A stretch of DNA of 64,000 nt from Mycteria americana (taxonomy: Eukaryota; Chordata; Aves; Ciconiiformes; Ciconiidae): assembly GCF_035582795.1 (NCBI RefSeq), contig NC_134368.1, positions 3,037,501-3,101,500 of the forward strand, written 5' to 3'. Below, one piece after another: positions 24,101-34,924 of this stretch. A program made the position numbers and the translations under genes. The stretch's first letter is position 1. Every line of letters begins with the position of its first letter. The notes below the pieces were generated by a model that was not told the origin of the DNA, searched no databases, and was given only the letters and a program-made list of their open reading frames with translations.

Positions 24101-27100
24101 TGGTTCAGCTCTAGCAATCATTTTTCCAAGGAGCTGCTTATGATTCCTGTGCTAAACTGTTACGTGTCCTAGGAAGAAGCACTGGTGATTTTTGTCCTTT
24201 GGCTTTTTCATGTCCATACTGTGAAGGGCTGGGACTGAGGGATGCTGTAGGAAGACCTCTTCCAATGAGCCCTCACGGATGGGCTGATTCTCCATAGCAG
24301 GTGGATGACCTGTGCCATGCAGACACCCTGCCGAGCAGGGGCTGCTTGGGTATCGTTAGGTATGAGAAGGTGCTTCCACATCAGTCACAGGGTCAAACTC
24401 TGCAGGCAAAAAGGTCAATAACCCAACCTACGAGTTGATCCCGGCCACAGCCTTTAACCCCATGCCCTCAGGGCAACCTCAGGACTCAGACCTGTGTTCT
24501 GCTCTGCATCATGTAATCCACTTAATAACGTGAGCAGAGCCGCCCGACACCTTTTAACCCCCTGGAGGGCATGAACCCCCGGCTCAGCAGTTAAAAGGTC
24601 AGTGCGGTAGCTATTAAGCCATCCATCACCAACATCGCAGCTGCCACCACAACCAGCGTTCGACTCTGCTTATGCGCCACAGCCGTGGGGAAGCTTCACC
24701 AACGGTGATTTTTGTTACTAAACTACCTGTCTGGGAGCAGGTAATGTACTCCTCGTGTGTCTCTGGCAGATGTGCCAAAACAGCAGTCCTGTTGCCGCTC
24801 TTCCCAAATGTGCACCTGACGCTGGGGTTGCATCCACAGCTGGAGTGCACCCAAGCGAGTAAGGAGCAGCAGGTCCGTGCAGCCGACGGATGTCTGCGGT
24901 CCCCGCGATGGCAAGGCACTCGTTAGGTGAAAATGTCCAGGAGCAAATTAACCCATCAGCCCTCGACAATCTGAGCAGCGAGGGGAAGGGGGGGTGCTCC
25001 CTGACCTCACATCTTCTTATTGACTCCACTTGACTGATTTGAGCATGGAAAGTGAAGCATGCACAAAGCTGTTTGCCGGGTCAGGGCCTTCTTTACTAGA
25101 GTTTTTCCCCTTTCGCTTGAAAGTCCTACGGGGCTCTTCAGAGCATGGCAAAATCTAGGGATGGCGATTTTTATGCATGGTTAACACATTGTCAGGTTTT
25201 TAAAGCAGACTGAAACCAGTTGGGCGCAAAGCGAATGGGCCCAGAACAGCAGGGATATGCCAAAGCATATGCCAAAGCATCCATCTAGGGACATGAATTT
25301 TCTTGGTTTAACCTTTTTTGCCCTATTTATGCTCATCCACACCTTCTATAGCATAAATTATGACCTTCCGTGCCGTGCCTATCCAGTGCCCAGGATCATA
25401 TGGTCAGCATTGCCAAAGGACCATCTTTCAAATCTGCCAAAAAAAATTCCCAAGAACCTGTTGAAACATAAGACATCCCCATGACCCTATGCCAAGTCAG
25501 AGCAACAGTTATTTTTGACCCAATTTTACACAAACAATATATGGCCACTATTAAAACTGAACAAACGGAATTATATCCCTCCAATCTAATTGTAGTGGTG
25601 ATTTAAAAAAGCACATCCTCTGTTGTTGCGTGGGAAGAGGAGAAAAGCTAGTGTGTTCCTTGTGATTCATTAGCTGAATGGGTGATGAAACCCTTCCAAG
25701 TAACTGTTTCCTACACATTTGCTGACAGCTCCCCAGCATAAACCAATGCTCTAACAATATTCGTCTCTGGGCATTTTTAAAGGGAAGTACCTAAGTGGTG
25801 GGAACACACCAAGCAAAAGTTTCAGCCATCATAAAATAACTGCAAAACATGGAATGTGACTTCCAGCTCACTGTAAGCTGCGGGGACAACAAGAAGGGAA
25901 AAATAAATGCTTGGAGAAGGAGCATCTGATAATGTCAGTGAAAATGAAGGAGGGCAGCCAGTTTTGAAGTGCCCAGGGAGACTGTCAATGTTTTAACGCT
26001 TGCCAGCAGTGACTGGCTGGCTTTAACTCCTGGCCAAAGATAGGGCTTGACTCTGCATTGGAAATTTATCATTCTGGGGATTTTTCCTCTGTGAAAAAAA
26101 ATCCTTCTCTGCTGGGGAGAAAGTCCTTCTAGTGTGCTTCAGGTCATGGGCTTAATTCAGAGAGGTGAAAAACGGCTTCAAATTCATTTTCTGTCTCATG
26201 CTTGGAGGACCCTCATCATCTGTCCGATCAGACAGAGCCTAATGTCTCGCCCGACTCCTGCCAGGGACTCTGTAGCATTTCCACCCTCTATAAAACAGAG
26301 CCCCAGCCGTCTTTGAAGGAGCTCCTTTCCCTCTTACCTATTCCCCACATTTGCAGAGGAGGTCGTTGGCATATAAACTCGTGAGACCCCTATTTGTCTA
26401 CTGAAGACAGTGTCTTTCTCATCCATCACCACAGTTTTTGGTTTATTTTCCTGATTGTTCCCCCTGCTGCAAGTTTTCCTCCACCTTCCCTGCATCCCCA
26501 CAGCAAACCCCTGCTCTCCTACTCAGACTGCTAATCTGGGACTTTCTTTCCCATCTTGTTTAAGAGGGTGGAAATGCAGAGCAATTTTCGCTGAAGCCAG
26601 CGAAGGGGTGACCTTGCAAAAGATGTGGAGAGAGACCCACATGTGCTCACATGCAGGCAGCATCAAGGTCCCAGGGGCATCAGGTTGGATGGTAGCTCTG
26701 ACCCCCATCCCATCAAGGCACTGTCGCTGCTTAGGATGTGGGCATACTGGGCAGGACTGGTCTGGATGGGGGAAGCCAGAGCATTTTTGTGGCACTTTGA
26801 GACCCAGACAGCTCTCACTTAGCTGGGCAGGTCCTGGGATGAACACAGCACAGCCACTGCCAAAGCCAGACTTGACCTTCCGGAGACCTGAGGAAACTCA
26901 TTGCACAGGGTAGAGAGTCTGGGGTGCAGGGGTTAGTGCAGACCACCCATATATCAGGAGACCCAGCTTTGCCACTGACTCAGTGTTTGATCTTGAGCAA
27001 CATTTTGGAAAAAGAAGGTCCCTTAGAAGGGAGCCCATCACACTGGTGGATCGAGTCATGGCCATAAGTAGATGCACTTTCTAATGACCGCTGTCTTCCC

Positions 27101-30100
27101 AGGCCTCAAGTTGGTTAATTAACATTGGTAAAGTGTTATGAAATGCTCAGAGATGCAAAGCTTCATTTTATTAAATGTAGGAGCTTGGTGGAGCAGGCTC
27201 TGGGGTGTGAGGTTTGTTGTGTGGCTGTGGCACCTCTTGGGAAAGGTGAGTAGGGAAAGGGCATTTGGTCCTGCCAGGACAGAGAGCAAATGTGGACTTC
27301 ACCCTGGCCACTGGAGCGGGTGGTGGTCTCACCGAGGTGGCCATGGATGGGAGCAGGATGGGGATGAAGATCTCAGCGTAGGGTGGTGCTGCTGGCGGGG
27401 AGGTCAGTGCAAAACCCCATCACCATCTCCCACCACCCCACAGGGTCTGAGAACGAGGTGACTCAGGTGAACCGGTGTCTGGACGCTGCCAAAGCCTGCA
27501 ACGTGGACGAGATGTGCCAACGGCTGCGGACGGAGTACGTCTCCTTCTGCATCCGGCGCCTGGCCCGGGCTGACACCTGCAACCGCTCCAAGTGCCACAA
27601 GGCTCTGCGCAAGTTCTTCGACCGCGTGCCGCCCGAGTACACCCACGAGCTGCTCTTCTGCCCCTGCGATGACACAGCCTGTGCTGAACGCCGGCGGCAG
27701 ACCATCGTTCCTGCCTGCTCCTATGAGTCCAAGGAGAAGCCCAACTGCCTGGCACCTCTGGACTCCTGTCGGGAAAACTACGTCTGCAGGTAACGTTCAT
27801 ACACCAGGGTGGCCGACGTGGAGAGCTGTCCCTTGGACAAGCCTGGGTTCATCCACCGGTGACAGCCCGGTGATCAGAGCCAATGCACCCACCTGAAGGA
27901 TCCTGTCTGGAGGCACCCATCCCACCACAACCCACTGACATAGGCCATTGCCCGAGTGGCTCCTTCCCATGACCCATGTCCTTGTCTCATACTCTATACA
28001 GAACATGTTAACAGACAGGAGGAGATTTGAGAAGTTTTTGCTGGAGCTTTTTTAGACCTTTTCTGTGAGTTTTTGGGTTTGGTCCTAAAGAAAGACCTGC
28101 TATGGAAATAGTTCCAGGAAGGTGCAAGCTAAGCGGGGATGTGGTGTGGGGTACTTGCAGCCACTTTCACCAATCTGTCTCCTCACTGTCTATCTCCCCT
28201 AGCCCAGAGCATCCTACAGGAGCACCCAAGCTACCCTAACAGTCACAGGCACTTGTAGATACTTTAAAACCATGGCTTTCTTTTTTTTTTTTTATTATAA
28301 AAATTAATCATATATATAAAAAATATACCCTTCTGCTGCAAGGCTGGTGTTCTAGTGATTGCAATAGCAGTCGGAGAGTCACAGTTCTCACTCCAGATCC
28401 ACCACGTAGTATGTAGCCAGGGTGGTTTGCTCCTCCGTTTCCATTTTAGCCCCGTGCACGCACACATGCACAGCCCCATCCCAGTGTGCACACTCACAGG
28501 CATACCCCTTAAGTTTTTTTCCCTCAGCTGTACTATTTTCACCCCTCTGTTTCTCAGAAAGCCTTTGATATTCCAGAAGGTAAATCCGCATACAGCTCTC
28601 GGGAGCGGAGCCCATCTGTCAGTGAGATGTAAGGCCGTAACAGCAGCTGTACTGCACCAAACGTGGTGGTCCCAGCCCAGTGTCCTGTCTGCAGCTGTGG
28701 CCATGAGCAGACACATGGAGAAGAACACAAGAGCAAGTGTAGGACACATCACCCAGTATTGTCCCAGTCTCTAATTGTTGTGGGCTTTGGGACTTCCTGA
28801 GCTGAACTTCCAGCAACCATCCCCTACCACCATGTCATCTTTAAATTACAATTAAAAAATTATGTCTTTTCACAAAGGGAAGTGAGAGCAGCAGCATCCT
28901 CTTGGAAGGAGGGACTGGTACTAATACCCTCATCCCTCTGCACCCCAGAAATGTGGATGAAGAACAACGGAGATATATATCTGAAGCTGACTCTGAAAGG
29001 TGCAAAGCCCCTGAGCCACACCAGGTCTTGCTCAGATTTCCCCCGGCTACTCAGAGAATCTGAAATGGATGGGTACTGCTCTCCCCCTAACAAGACAAGT
29101 GGGCCCAGTGGGGAAGAAGAGGTTGAAAGGGGAGAGTGTTGCTTCCCAGGAGGCTGGCAACCGTTTCCTGCAAGCAGCACAGCTGTTAATTATCCGGTTC
29201 CTTGGTCTCTGAATATATAATATAAAACATCCTCTAGAGACGCAGCGGGAGCAAGGGGTTGACGTGTGACCTGGTCAAAGCTAGCAGTGCAGAAACCACA
29301 AGGAGAGCCAGGAACAAATCACGGCACTTTAAAGAAATAGAGTAAAACACTCCAGGGCTAACCCTGCCTGCACTGCTTAGTCCTCCTGCAGCTTCTTCAC
29401 AGCTGTAACCCCTTGAATTTCCCAGCTTGGAGGGGTGGGCTCTACTAACATGAATAATACAAAACCTGCAATCAGTACCTCCCTCCCCTAAATAATGCAG
29501 CAAAAACTTGGGCAAGACAAGTTTGCCTAGCCATGGCACAGGAGAAAGGGGTTGGTATGGGGCAAACATGGGAACAAAGAAGAGGGGAAAAAAAAGAAGA
29601 CTGGGGAGGAGGAGTGAGGTGGGCAGGAAAGTGCAAGTCTGAGTGCTGACACTGAGCAGGAGCACTGACAAAATGCCTGGAAGAGAGAGGCTGTCTGGGA
29701 GGAGCAACGTGCTCAGTTTTTCTGAGGTCGCCCAGGCAGAGCAAACATTTGAGGTAGCCAGTTCACAGTTCAGACGCTGCAGGTTGTCATCTAAAGGGCC
29801 CTACCTTCAAGTGTCAGCAGTGCTAGTGCTTGCTTGAATTTCCTAAGCAGCACAAATGCCATGTGAGACGCCTTCTTACCTGGCCACAGGATGCCTGCTT
29901 AGATGGATCTGAATCTCCAACAGGTCCTATGTCCTACCTGAAAGCCCCACGTGGATGTCTTAGATATCCTATAGTGTTCAAACACCACTAGATGCCTATG
30001 TGCGACAACTGACTCATCCCTAAAGAATTAGGTGACAAATATCTGGTTGGCAGCATGATTTACAGAGTTTATCCAACCAAGCTAGCAGGGGACCCACATG

Positions 30101-33100
30101 CAAAGAGCAATCTGGCAATCTGTCTGAGTGACGCACCTACTTCCCTGCGTGGCCCAGACAGTCCCAACAAGCCCAGTGTGTGACTCGAAGCTTCTTTGTG
30201 CTAAGCGGTTGGGTTTTGTGCTTTGACCTAGACAATGTGAAAACGGAGGCACAACAGTCTGTGGTCAGAGCCGTATGCCACACACCTCTTGTTCCACAGG
30301 CTCCAGAGAGTCCAACCTTCTCCTGCAGCAGAGGATGTGGCAGCAGCCCTGATAACGGGTAGAGCATTTCATATCTGAGCCTTTGGGCATTTCCCTTAAT
30401 CTGAGGACGACCTCAGCTACATTTAGAGCGCAGTCTTTGAAGAGAGAGAAACTGGACCAGAGTGATTCTCTCAGCAAATCAGCCTAGAAATGAAGGCTTA
30501 GGTCTCTAGGGGAAGTTATTACCCAAGAGTCAGATAATGGCAATATAGAATGAATTTTCTCGCTGCCTTTAACAGCTCTTCCCTCGAAAACTAGCTTCAC
30601 ACACCAGAAAACAAACGTTTCGTCCAAGACTGGACATTTCTTGCAGTCCCAGAGGAAGCCTGTAAAACATTAACTACAGCACCTATTCATGTCTCATCTC
30701 AAAGGGATAAAACCCACTTCTGCGTTCGTTGGGGAGAGCAGGAGAGTATGAAATGACATTCATTCAAACTGGCGTAGCAACACCTACAGCAGCAAAGGAT
30801 TTTGCAAATGTGTTCCCTCCTGTAAACACCACCACCGTGCCGTTATGTCCCTTTTTGCCCCCAGTATCTGTGCTAATATGTCCCATCTTGTGCCGTCTCT
30901 CCGTCAGGTCACGCTATGCGGAGTTCCAGTTTAATTGCCAGCCGTCCCTGCAGGCTGCGAGCGGCTGCCGGAGGGACAGCTATGCTGCCTGTCTGCTGGC
31001 GTACACAGGCATCATAGGTAAGAGGCTGCATCCTTCGGCTGGTCTCGCTCCCACTCTCTGGGTGGGAAATATCTCCTCTGGGTGGGAAACATCTCCTCTT
31101 ACTCTGGCCAGCTAAAAGCTATGAGGACAGTAAGGTGGAAAGCTGAGACTGGAATCTCAGGGAGATGCTGGGCTTTCTCTCTGCAGTGACTAGAGAAGGA
31201 GCCTAAGACATGAGCATGGGGTAGCTTTAGGATAGCTGCAGCAGAGGGAGAAAAAACATGCACCATGGACTGCTGCAAGATCCCAGCTTCTCTCTCAGGT
31301 GGAAATAGATGGGCTGTCCCAGGGCATCTGCTCTGTCAGGGGTTCCCTCATGCCATCACCAGTGATGCCACTGGAAATCACCGTCCACTGCCATCTTGCT
31401 GACTTCAGAGGATGTCAAATTGGGTTTTCAGACGCTGCAGAGACCCAGCTGGCAGCAGTTAGCACAAGCACAGCCAGAGTCCAAAGAGAAGCGCCAATGG
31501 CCATTGGACTTGGTCCATCCTGACGGATGGGATGGATTGGCAGCTTTTTGGGTCAAGATTTCATTCTGGTTTAATCCTTGCTTTGTTGTCTCTGACATTC
31601 TGGAGACTGAGTTTGGCTTTTTCAAAGACAGCGTGGAAAACTTTACGCACATTCACATACAGTTTTTGAATGTCATTAGGGAACCTGAGTTCCCAGGAGC
31701 TGCCCATTCCTTGGACTGATAGCACGTTTTTATTGACTGAAGGCTTTGGTGGTGGTGGGGTGAAAAAAAGGGTTGCGACTGCCCCTCTTCTCCTCCCTGG
31801 GAGCAAAACAGACCTGTGACACCAGTACTTGAAGGGTTTTCTTGGGGTGCCACCACGGAGGGGCTCAGCTGAGGCTGTAAGCAGACAACCCAAGAGAGCA
31901 GCAAGGAGGGAAATCATTGTCCCTTCTTGAAGTACCAGCCTTGCGGTGACACTTCTCCATGCTTCCCGGCAGGCAGCCCCATCACACCCAACTACATTGA
32001 CAACTCAACTTCCAGCATAGCTCCCTGGTGCACGTGCAATGCCAGCGGCAACCGGCAGGAAGAGTGTGAGAGCTTTCTGCATCTCTTCACCGACAATATC
32101 TGTCTCCGTAAGTATCGCCCGGCACATTGCTGCTCCGGCAGCATCGCCTGCAAGCTGGTGAGGCTTCTTGTGAATGAGGGTATGAAGATGCCCTGGTCCT
32201 CAAGAGTCTATCGGTGTCCAGCTCCCCGTGCTTTCAACAAAGGAGCTCTGTAGACCCTCGGGCATGCATTTGGGTGATGCAGTCAAAGGAGGCTGGAGAA
32301 GGGATGCGTGTGCTTTCCCGTGGAAATGTTGCCCTGACAACACTTTTCTCCATCTCTTTCCCACACAAAGAAAATGCTATTCTGGCCTTTGGCAATGGGA
32401 CCTACCTGAACGCAGCTGTGGCCCCATCCATCCCCCCCACCACACAGACGTACAAGCAGGAGCGAAATGCCAACAGAGCCGTGGCGACCCTCAGAGAGAA
32501 CATCTTCGAGCACCTCCAGCCCACCAAGGTAGGAGAGGGCTGGCCTGGCCCTAAGAGATGCTTGGCCATGTATATACCTCCTCCATGCCCTCCCGCCCTC
32601 CTCACCTCGGCTCCCTCTTCCATCTGTGTCATTTCAGCTATGTGCAGGCATCCAACCTCACCTCCACCTCCTGGAGTCCCTGATTCACCCTCTTCTTCCT
32701 GCCCTGACATATTCTTCCCCAACATCAAGCACAGGGCTACATGCTCCTATCCCTGACTCTGCCCTCCTGCCTGTTGGCCACCTTCTCTTTTCTTTCATGG
32801 GTGCTACAGAGAGATACGGGGTTTTTAAACTACTGGGAAATCCATGGGCTTTTCAGGAGTGCAGAAGAGGAGCCAGGACCACTGCTTTGGCTCCTCACCC
32901 TCCTGCAGGGCAGCCGCACGGCTTCAGACAAGCATTTCAGCTGCCTGGGACACAGGTTCCTCCCTTGTTAGATGAGGATCCTGGAGGTCATAACGTTGAG
33001 GCTTAACTGACTAAGGTTTGCTAAGCATTGGAAAATTTCAGATGAAAGGTTCTAGTCATCAGCAAATTATTAGTATCAAAATAACATTAAACTGAAATTA

Positions 33101-34814
33101 TTTTAAAGCAAATAACAGGTTAATTTACTGATGATGGCAGTAGTAGGCATTAAATATTTTATTTTTAAATAAAAAGCAATGACCTTGATTTGCCACCCAC
33201 CAGAGTAATTTTCAGATTGAATTATTTTAATATTGAATAATTAACAGTGACCCTGATTTGCTGTACGTTCAGGTAGCAGAAGCTGTCAGTTAACTAGACG
33301 CCAAGGACTGAGTGTGGACTTTGCACTGGGCTAGCCGATACCTTCAGAGAGCTTCCACACACAGGGTTTTTTAAGCCTCTTCCCTGTTTCTTTTGCTGGG
33401 AAAACACCCGATTCACCTCCCTCCACTCTGTTTTCACAGAGCAGCAGGTTGGGAGGTGCAGAAATGTGGCCTCAGCTTCCCTGCCTGCTTTCCAGGGCAT
33501 TGGTGGCCATGCACAGCACAGGCATACTTTCATCAGGCCATAAACTTTGCACCCAGGAGATCTGAAGGATTCACTCCTAGCCAGTGCTCCCCAGATCTTA
33601 ACGCAATCCAGGTAGTGGCCTGAGGTCCAGACCTTGCACTGGGAACTTTATTCTGGAAGTGATGGAGAAGCTGTGAACCTCCCTCATCAACCTCTGGGCT
33701 GGCAGTCCAGCCCAGATAGCCAACTGCTGCTGCCACCAGCGAGTGGGAAGCTGGAGAGAGCAACTGCAGTAAGGGATGGCTCTACCACATTGCCAGCCTC
33801 CACGTGACAGCAGCACATCCCTCTGCTGAGGTGTGAGTGCTATGGAGCATGGTCCCTGCTGACACTGCAAGAGAAACCGGGGAGTTGGGTCTTGACTTTG
33901 GACTCAACTTCAAAACCAGATCCTGTTCAATGTTTAATGAGGTTGGTGCCCCTGGACCAGAAGAGGAAAGCTACGATGGACCGATTAGTCCATCTGCTTC
34001 CCATCTTCATAGCAGTGCAGAGCCTTGGCTCTAAATTATCTCAGTTATCAACTAATACAAATAAAGGTCTCTAGTAAAGCAAATTTTCCGCCACAGATGT
34101 CAATGCACTGTGAAAGGAGAAGAGCGCGGTTTCTCTGCAGGGGGTAGGCACCCAGGGTGGCAGTCAGTCACATAAACACATGCACTGTATTTTGGACTAA
34201 GCCACCTGGCTCCCAGCTGCTGCTTGGTGAAATGTCTACCAGCCCCATGGAGATGTATTCAACATGCAGGGGACATCTCCACCTGAAGAGGCCACCAGGT
34301 CAAGCCGCTGGCCAGCAACGGCTCCATAAGCTGCATGGATCTCCATTGACCGGAGTGGGCATCCAGGCACCCACCTCGCACAAAGACACCTCCAACCAGT
34401 GCCCAAACCTGTGGGCTGCAAACCCAGTGCTGTGCCCACGAGGTGACCCTGCTGTATGCCATGGCACTACCACCACCTTCACCACCATCTCCAATAGAGC
34501 TGAGCTGACCTCCAGACTAGAGCTGGGGTGTTGAGACTAGCCCTGGCTCCCTCTGCACACGCACACACATAGGAAGGCTGCACAGTCCCCAAGCCCTAAA
34601 TTCTCAGAGGGACCAAGGTGGGGAACAACCACGCCGCTCATCCCATGCTGCCTCCTTTCTCTTGCAGGTGGCCGGAGAGGAGAGGCTCCTGCGGGGCTCC
34701 ACTCGTCTATCATCAGGGACCTCCAGCCCAGCAGCTCCCTCCTGCTGGGCAGCCTCTCCGCTGCAGATGTGGCTTCTCCCCACTCTTGCTTCGCTGAGCC
34801 TCTTCGTGATGTGA
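20890..34814 (+). CDS. GFRA4: GDNF family receptor alpha-4 (exons 2-8, first exon missing)
   Basis: The joined coding sequence is 20890-21168, 23868-23948, 27444-27789, 30908-31017, 31973-32107, 32371-32528 and 34668-34814. It gives 417 residues from the first complete codon, and every junction has AG/GT borders with matching phase. Family knowledge: GFRA proteins are GPI-anchored co-receptors that bind a GDNF-family ligand and recruit RET; GFRA4 prefers persephin. Visible landmarks are domain 1 (residues about 9-90, ending [12 protein letters not shown]), domain 2 (about 128-235, with [22 protein letters not shown] and [12 protein letters not shown]) and domain 3 (about 236-316, with ITPNYIDNS and APWC). 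The tail ends in a hydrophobic GPI signal. Sequons lie at residues about 282, 294 and 325. Domain 1 and the overall sequence point to the bird form of GFRA4 rather than GFRA1-3. The signal-peptide exon was not found. The assignment is very secure; the exact splice sites are my reading. Confidence 0.95.
21169..23867 (+). other. GFRA4: GFRA4 intron 2
   Basis: 2,699 bases bounded by GTCAG and CCCCAG. It holds a short CTG repeat and nothing else I recognise. Confidence 0.85.
23097..23111. repeat. (CTG)5 short repeat
   Basis: Five CTG units in GFRA4 intron 2. It is short and unremarkable in length. Confidence 0.85.
23868..23948 (+). CDS. GFRA4: GFRA4 exon 3, linker between domains 1 and 2
   Basis: This is an 81-base exon with acceptor CACCCCAG at 23867 and donor GCAG|GTAGG at 23948, phase 1 on both sides. 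It encodes 26 whole residues including the family hallmark SSPYEPF and the block YVRLASI, equivalent to SPYEPV and FRLASIF in GFRA2. Both ends are symmetrical (1-1), so skipping it would keep the frame and delete only the linker. Confidence 0.93.
23949..27443 (+). other. GFRA4: GFRA4 intron 3
   Basis: 3,495 bases bounded by GTAGG and CCACAG. It contains the 27-bp tandem duplication near its 5' end; no gene seen within it. Confidence 0.85.
23985..24038 (+). repeat. 27-bp tandem duplication in GFRA4 intron 3
   Basis: Two adjacent 27-base units beginning TCAAACTGGG differ at two positions. The pair starts 37 bases after the exon 3 donor and is rich in G-runs. Confidence 0.9.
27444..27789 (+). 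CDS. GFRA4: GFRA4 exon 4, cysteine-rich domain 2
   Basis: This 346-base exon has acceptor CACCCCACAG at 27443 and donor TGCAG|GTAACG at 27789; it enters in phase 1 and leaves in phase 2. It encodes the ligand-binding second domain, with CLDAAKACN, the [14 protein letters not shown] helix region, CACDD-like cysteines (seen here as CPCDDTAC) and the [12 protein letters not shown] block shared by all family members. It is strongly GC-rich compared with its introns and is the most conserved part of the gene in this window. Confidence 0.96.
27790..30907 (+). other. GFRA4: GFRA4 intron 4
   Basis: 3,118 bases bounded by GTAACG and CGTCAG. It contains a T-rich run near 28275 and no recognised gene. 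Confidence 0.85.
30908..31017 (+). CDS. GFRA4: GFRA4 exon 5, start of domain 3
   Basis: This exon is 110 bases, the length I recall for the corresponding GFRA1 exon. The acceptor is CTCCGTCAG at 30907 and the donor ATAG|GTAAG at 31017. It encodes [11 protein letters not shown], a run with Cys-Arg-Arg, and [11 protein letters not shown], matching ADCLLAYSGLIG in GFRA1. A 20-base G-rich tandem duplication begins 40 bases past the donor. Confidence 0.95.
31018..31972 (+). other. GFRA4: GFRA4 intron 5
   Basis: 955 bases bounded by GTAAG and GGCAG, with the 20-bp tandem duplication near its 5' end. Confidence 0.88.
31057..31096 (+). repeat. 20-bp tandem duplication in GFRA4 intron 5
   Basis: Two adjacent 20-base units of TCTGGGTGGGAAAYATCTCC differ at one base. 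The pair begins 40 bases after the exon 5 donor. Confidence 0.92.
31973..32107 (+). CDS. GFRA4: GFRA4 exon 6, domain 3
   Basis: This 135-base exon has acceptor CTTCCCGGCAG at 31972 and donor CTCC|GTAAGT at 32107, phase 1 in and 1 out. It encodes [16 protein letters not shown] and [10 protein letters not shown], matching MTPNYIDSS, APWCDC and EECLKFLNFF of GFRA1. Two N-glycosylation sequons (NST and NAS) fall in this exon. Confidence 0.95.
32371..32528 (+). CDS. GFRA4: GFRA4 exon 7, end of domain 3 and stalk
   Basis: This 158-base exon has acceptor CCACACAAAG at 32370 and donor ACCAAG|GTAGG at 32528; it ends in phase 0. It starts with [10 protein letters not shown], where GFRA1 and GFRA2 have NAIQAFGNG, so the usually conserved Gln is Leu here (codon CTG). 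The remainder is a Ser/Thr/Pro- and Ala-rich stalk that is poorly conserved in the family. The frame remains open past the donor to a stop ending at 32756. Confidence 0.93.
32529..34667 (+). other. GFRA4: GFRA4 intron 7
   Basis: 2,139 bases bounded by GTAGG and TTGCAG. The exon 7 frame continues into it for 75 codons before a stop ending at 32756, so retention would give a different C-terminus. An AATAAA occurs near 34061. A possible old L2/MIR fragment lies near 33005. Confidence 0.85.
33005..33085 (+). mobile_element. Possible L2/MIR-type fossil in GFRA4 intron 7
   Basis: GCTAAGCATTGGAAAATTTC and AGATGAAAGGTTCTAGTC with a later TTATTAGTATC resemble the 3' end of old L2/MIR-type elements. 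Short and diverged. Confidence 0.3.
34668..34814 (+). CDS. GFRA4: GFRA4 exon 8, stalk and GPI-anchor signal
   Basis: The acceptor is CTTTCTCTTGCAG at 34667 and the stop is TGA at 34812-34814. It encodes 48 residues: a small-residue region (GTSSPAAPS) that offers GPI attachment (omega) sites, a short spacer, then a hydrophobic end [15 protein letters not shown] with no charged cytoplasmic tail. This is the usual layout of a GPI-anchor addition signal. The 3'UTR follows directly. Confidence 0.92.
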   Translation: MAGEERLLRGSTRLSSGTSSPAAPSCWAASPLQMWLLPTLASLSLFVM

Positions 34815-34892
34815 AGCAGGGCGGGCACACGCCAGGCAGAGACTCTCTTTGTGTTGGTTTCTTTACAAAACAACCAGACCAGTAACTTTTTT

Positions 34893-34924
34893 GGGGTGGG
34901 GGGGGAGGAGGGAGGGGATGGGAA
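34893..34924 (+). other. G-quadruplex-prone tract in GFRA4 3'UTR
   Basis: G-runs of 4, 8, 3, 4 and 4 bases separated by T, AGGA, A and AT lie about 80 bases after the stop codon on the sense strand. The pattern meets the usual four-run rule for a quadruplex. Confidence 0.7.

Noticed and set aside
27404-27800. Long - strand frames opposite GFRA4 exon 4
   Set aside because: They mirror a GC-rich coding exon; the + strand frame has clear GFRA similarity.
32214-32756. 180-codon + strand frame as a separate gene
   Set aside because: Its middle is GFRA4 exon 7, and both ends are intron sequence reading through the splice sites. Kept only as a possible retained-intron isoform.
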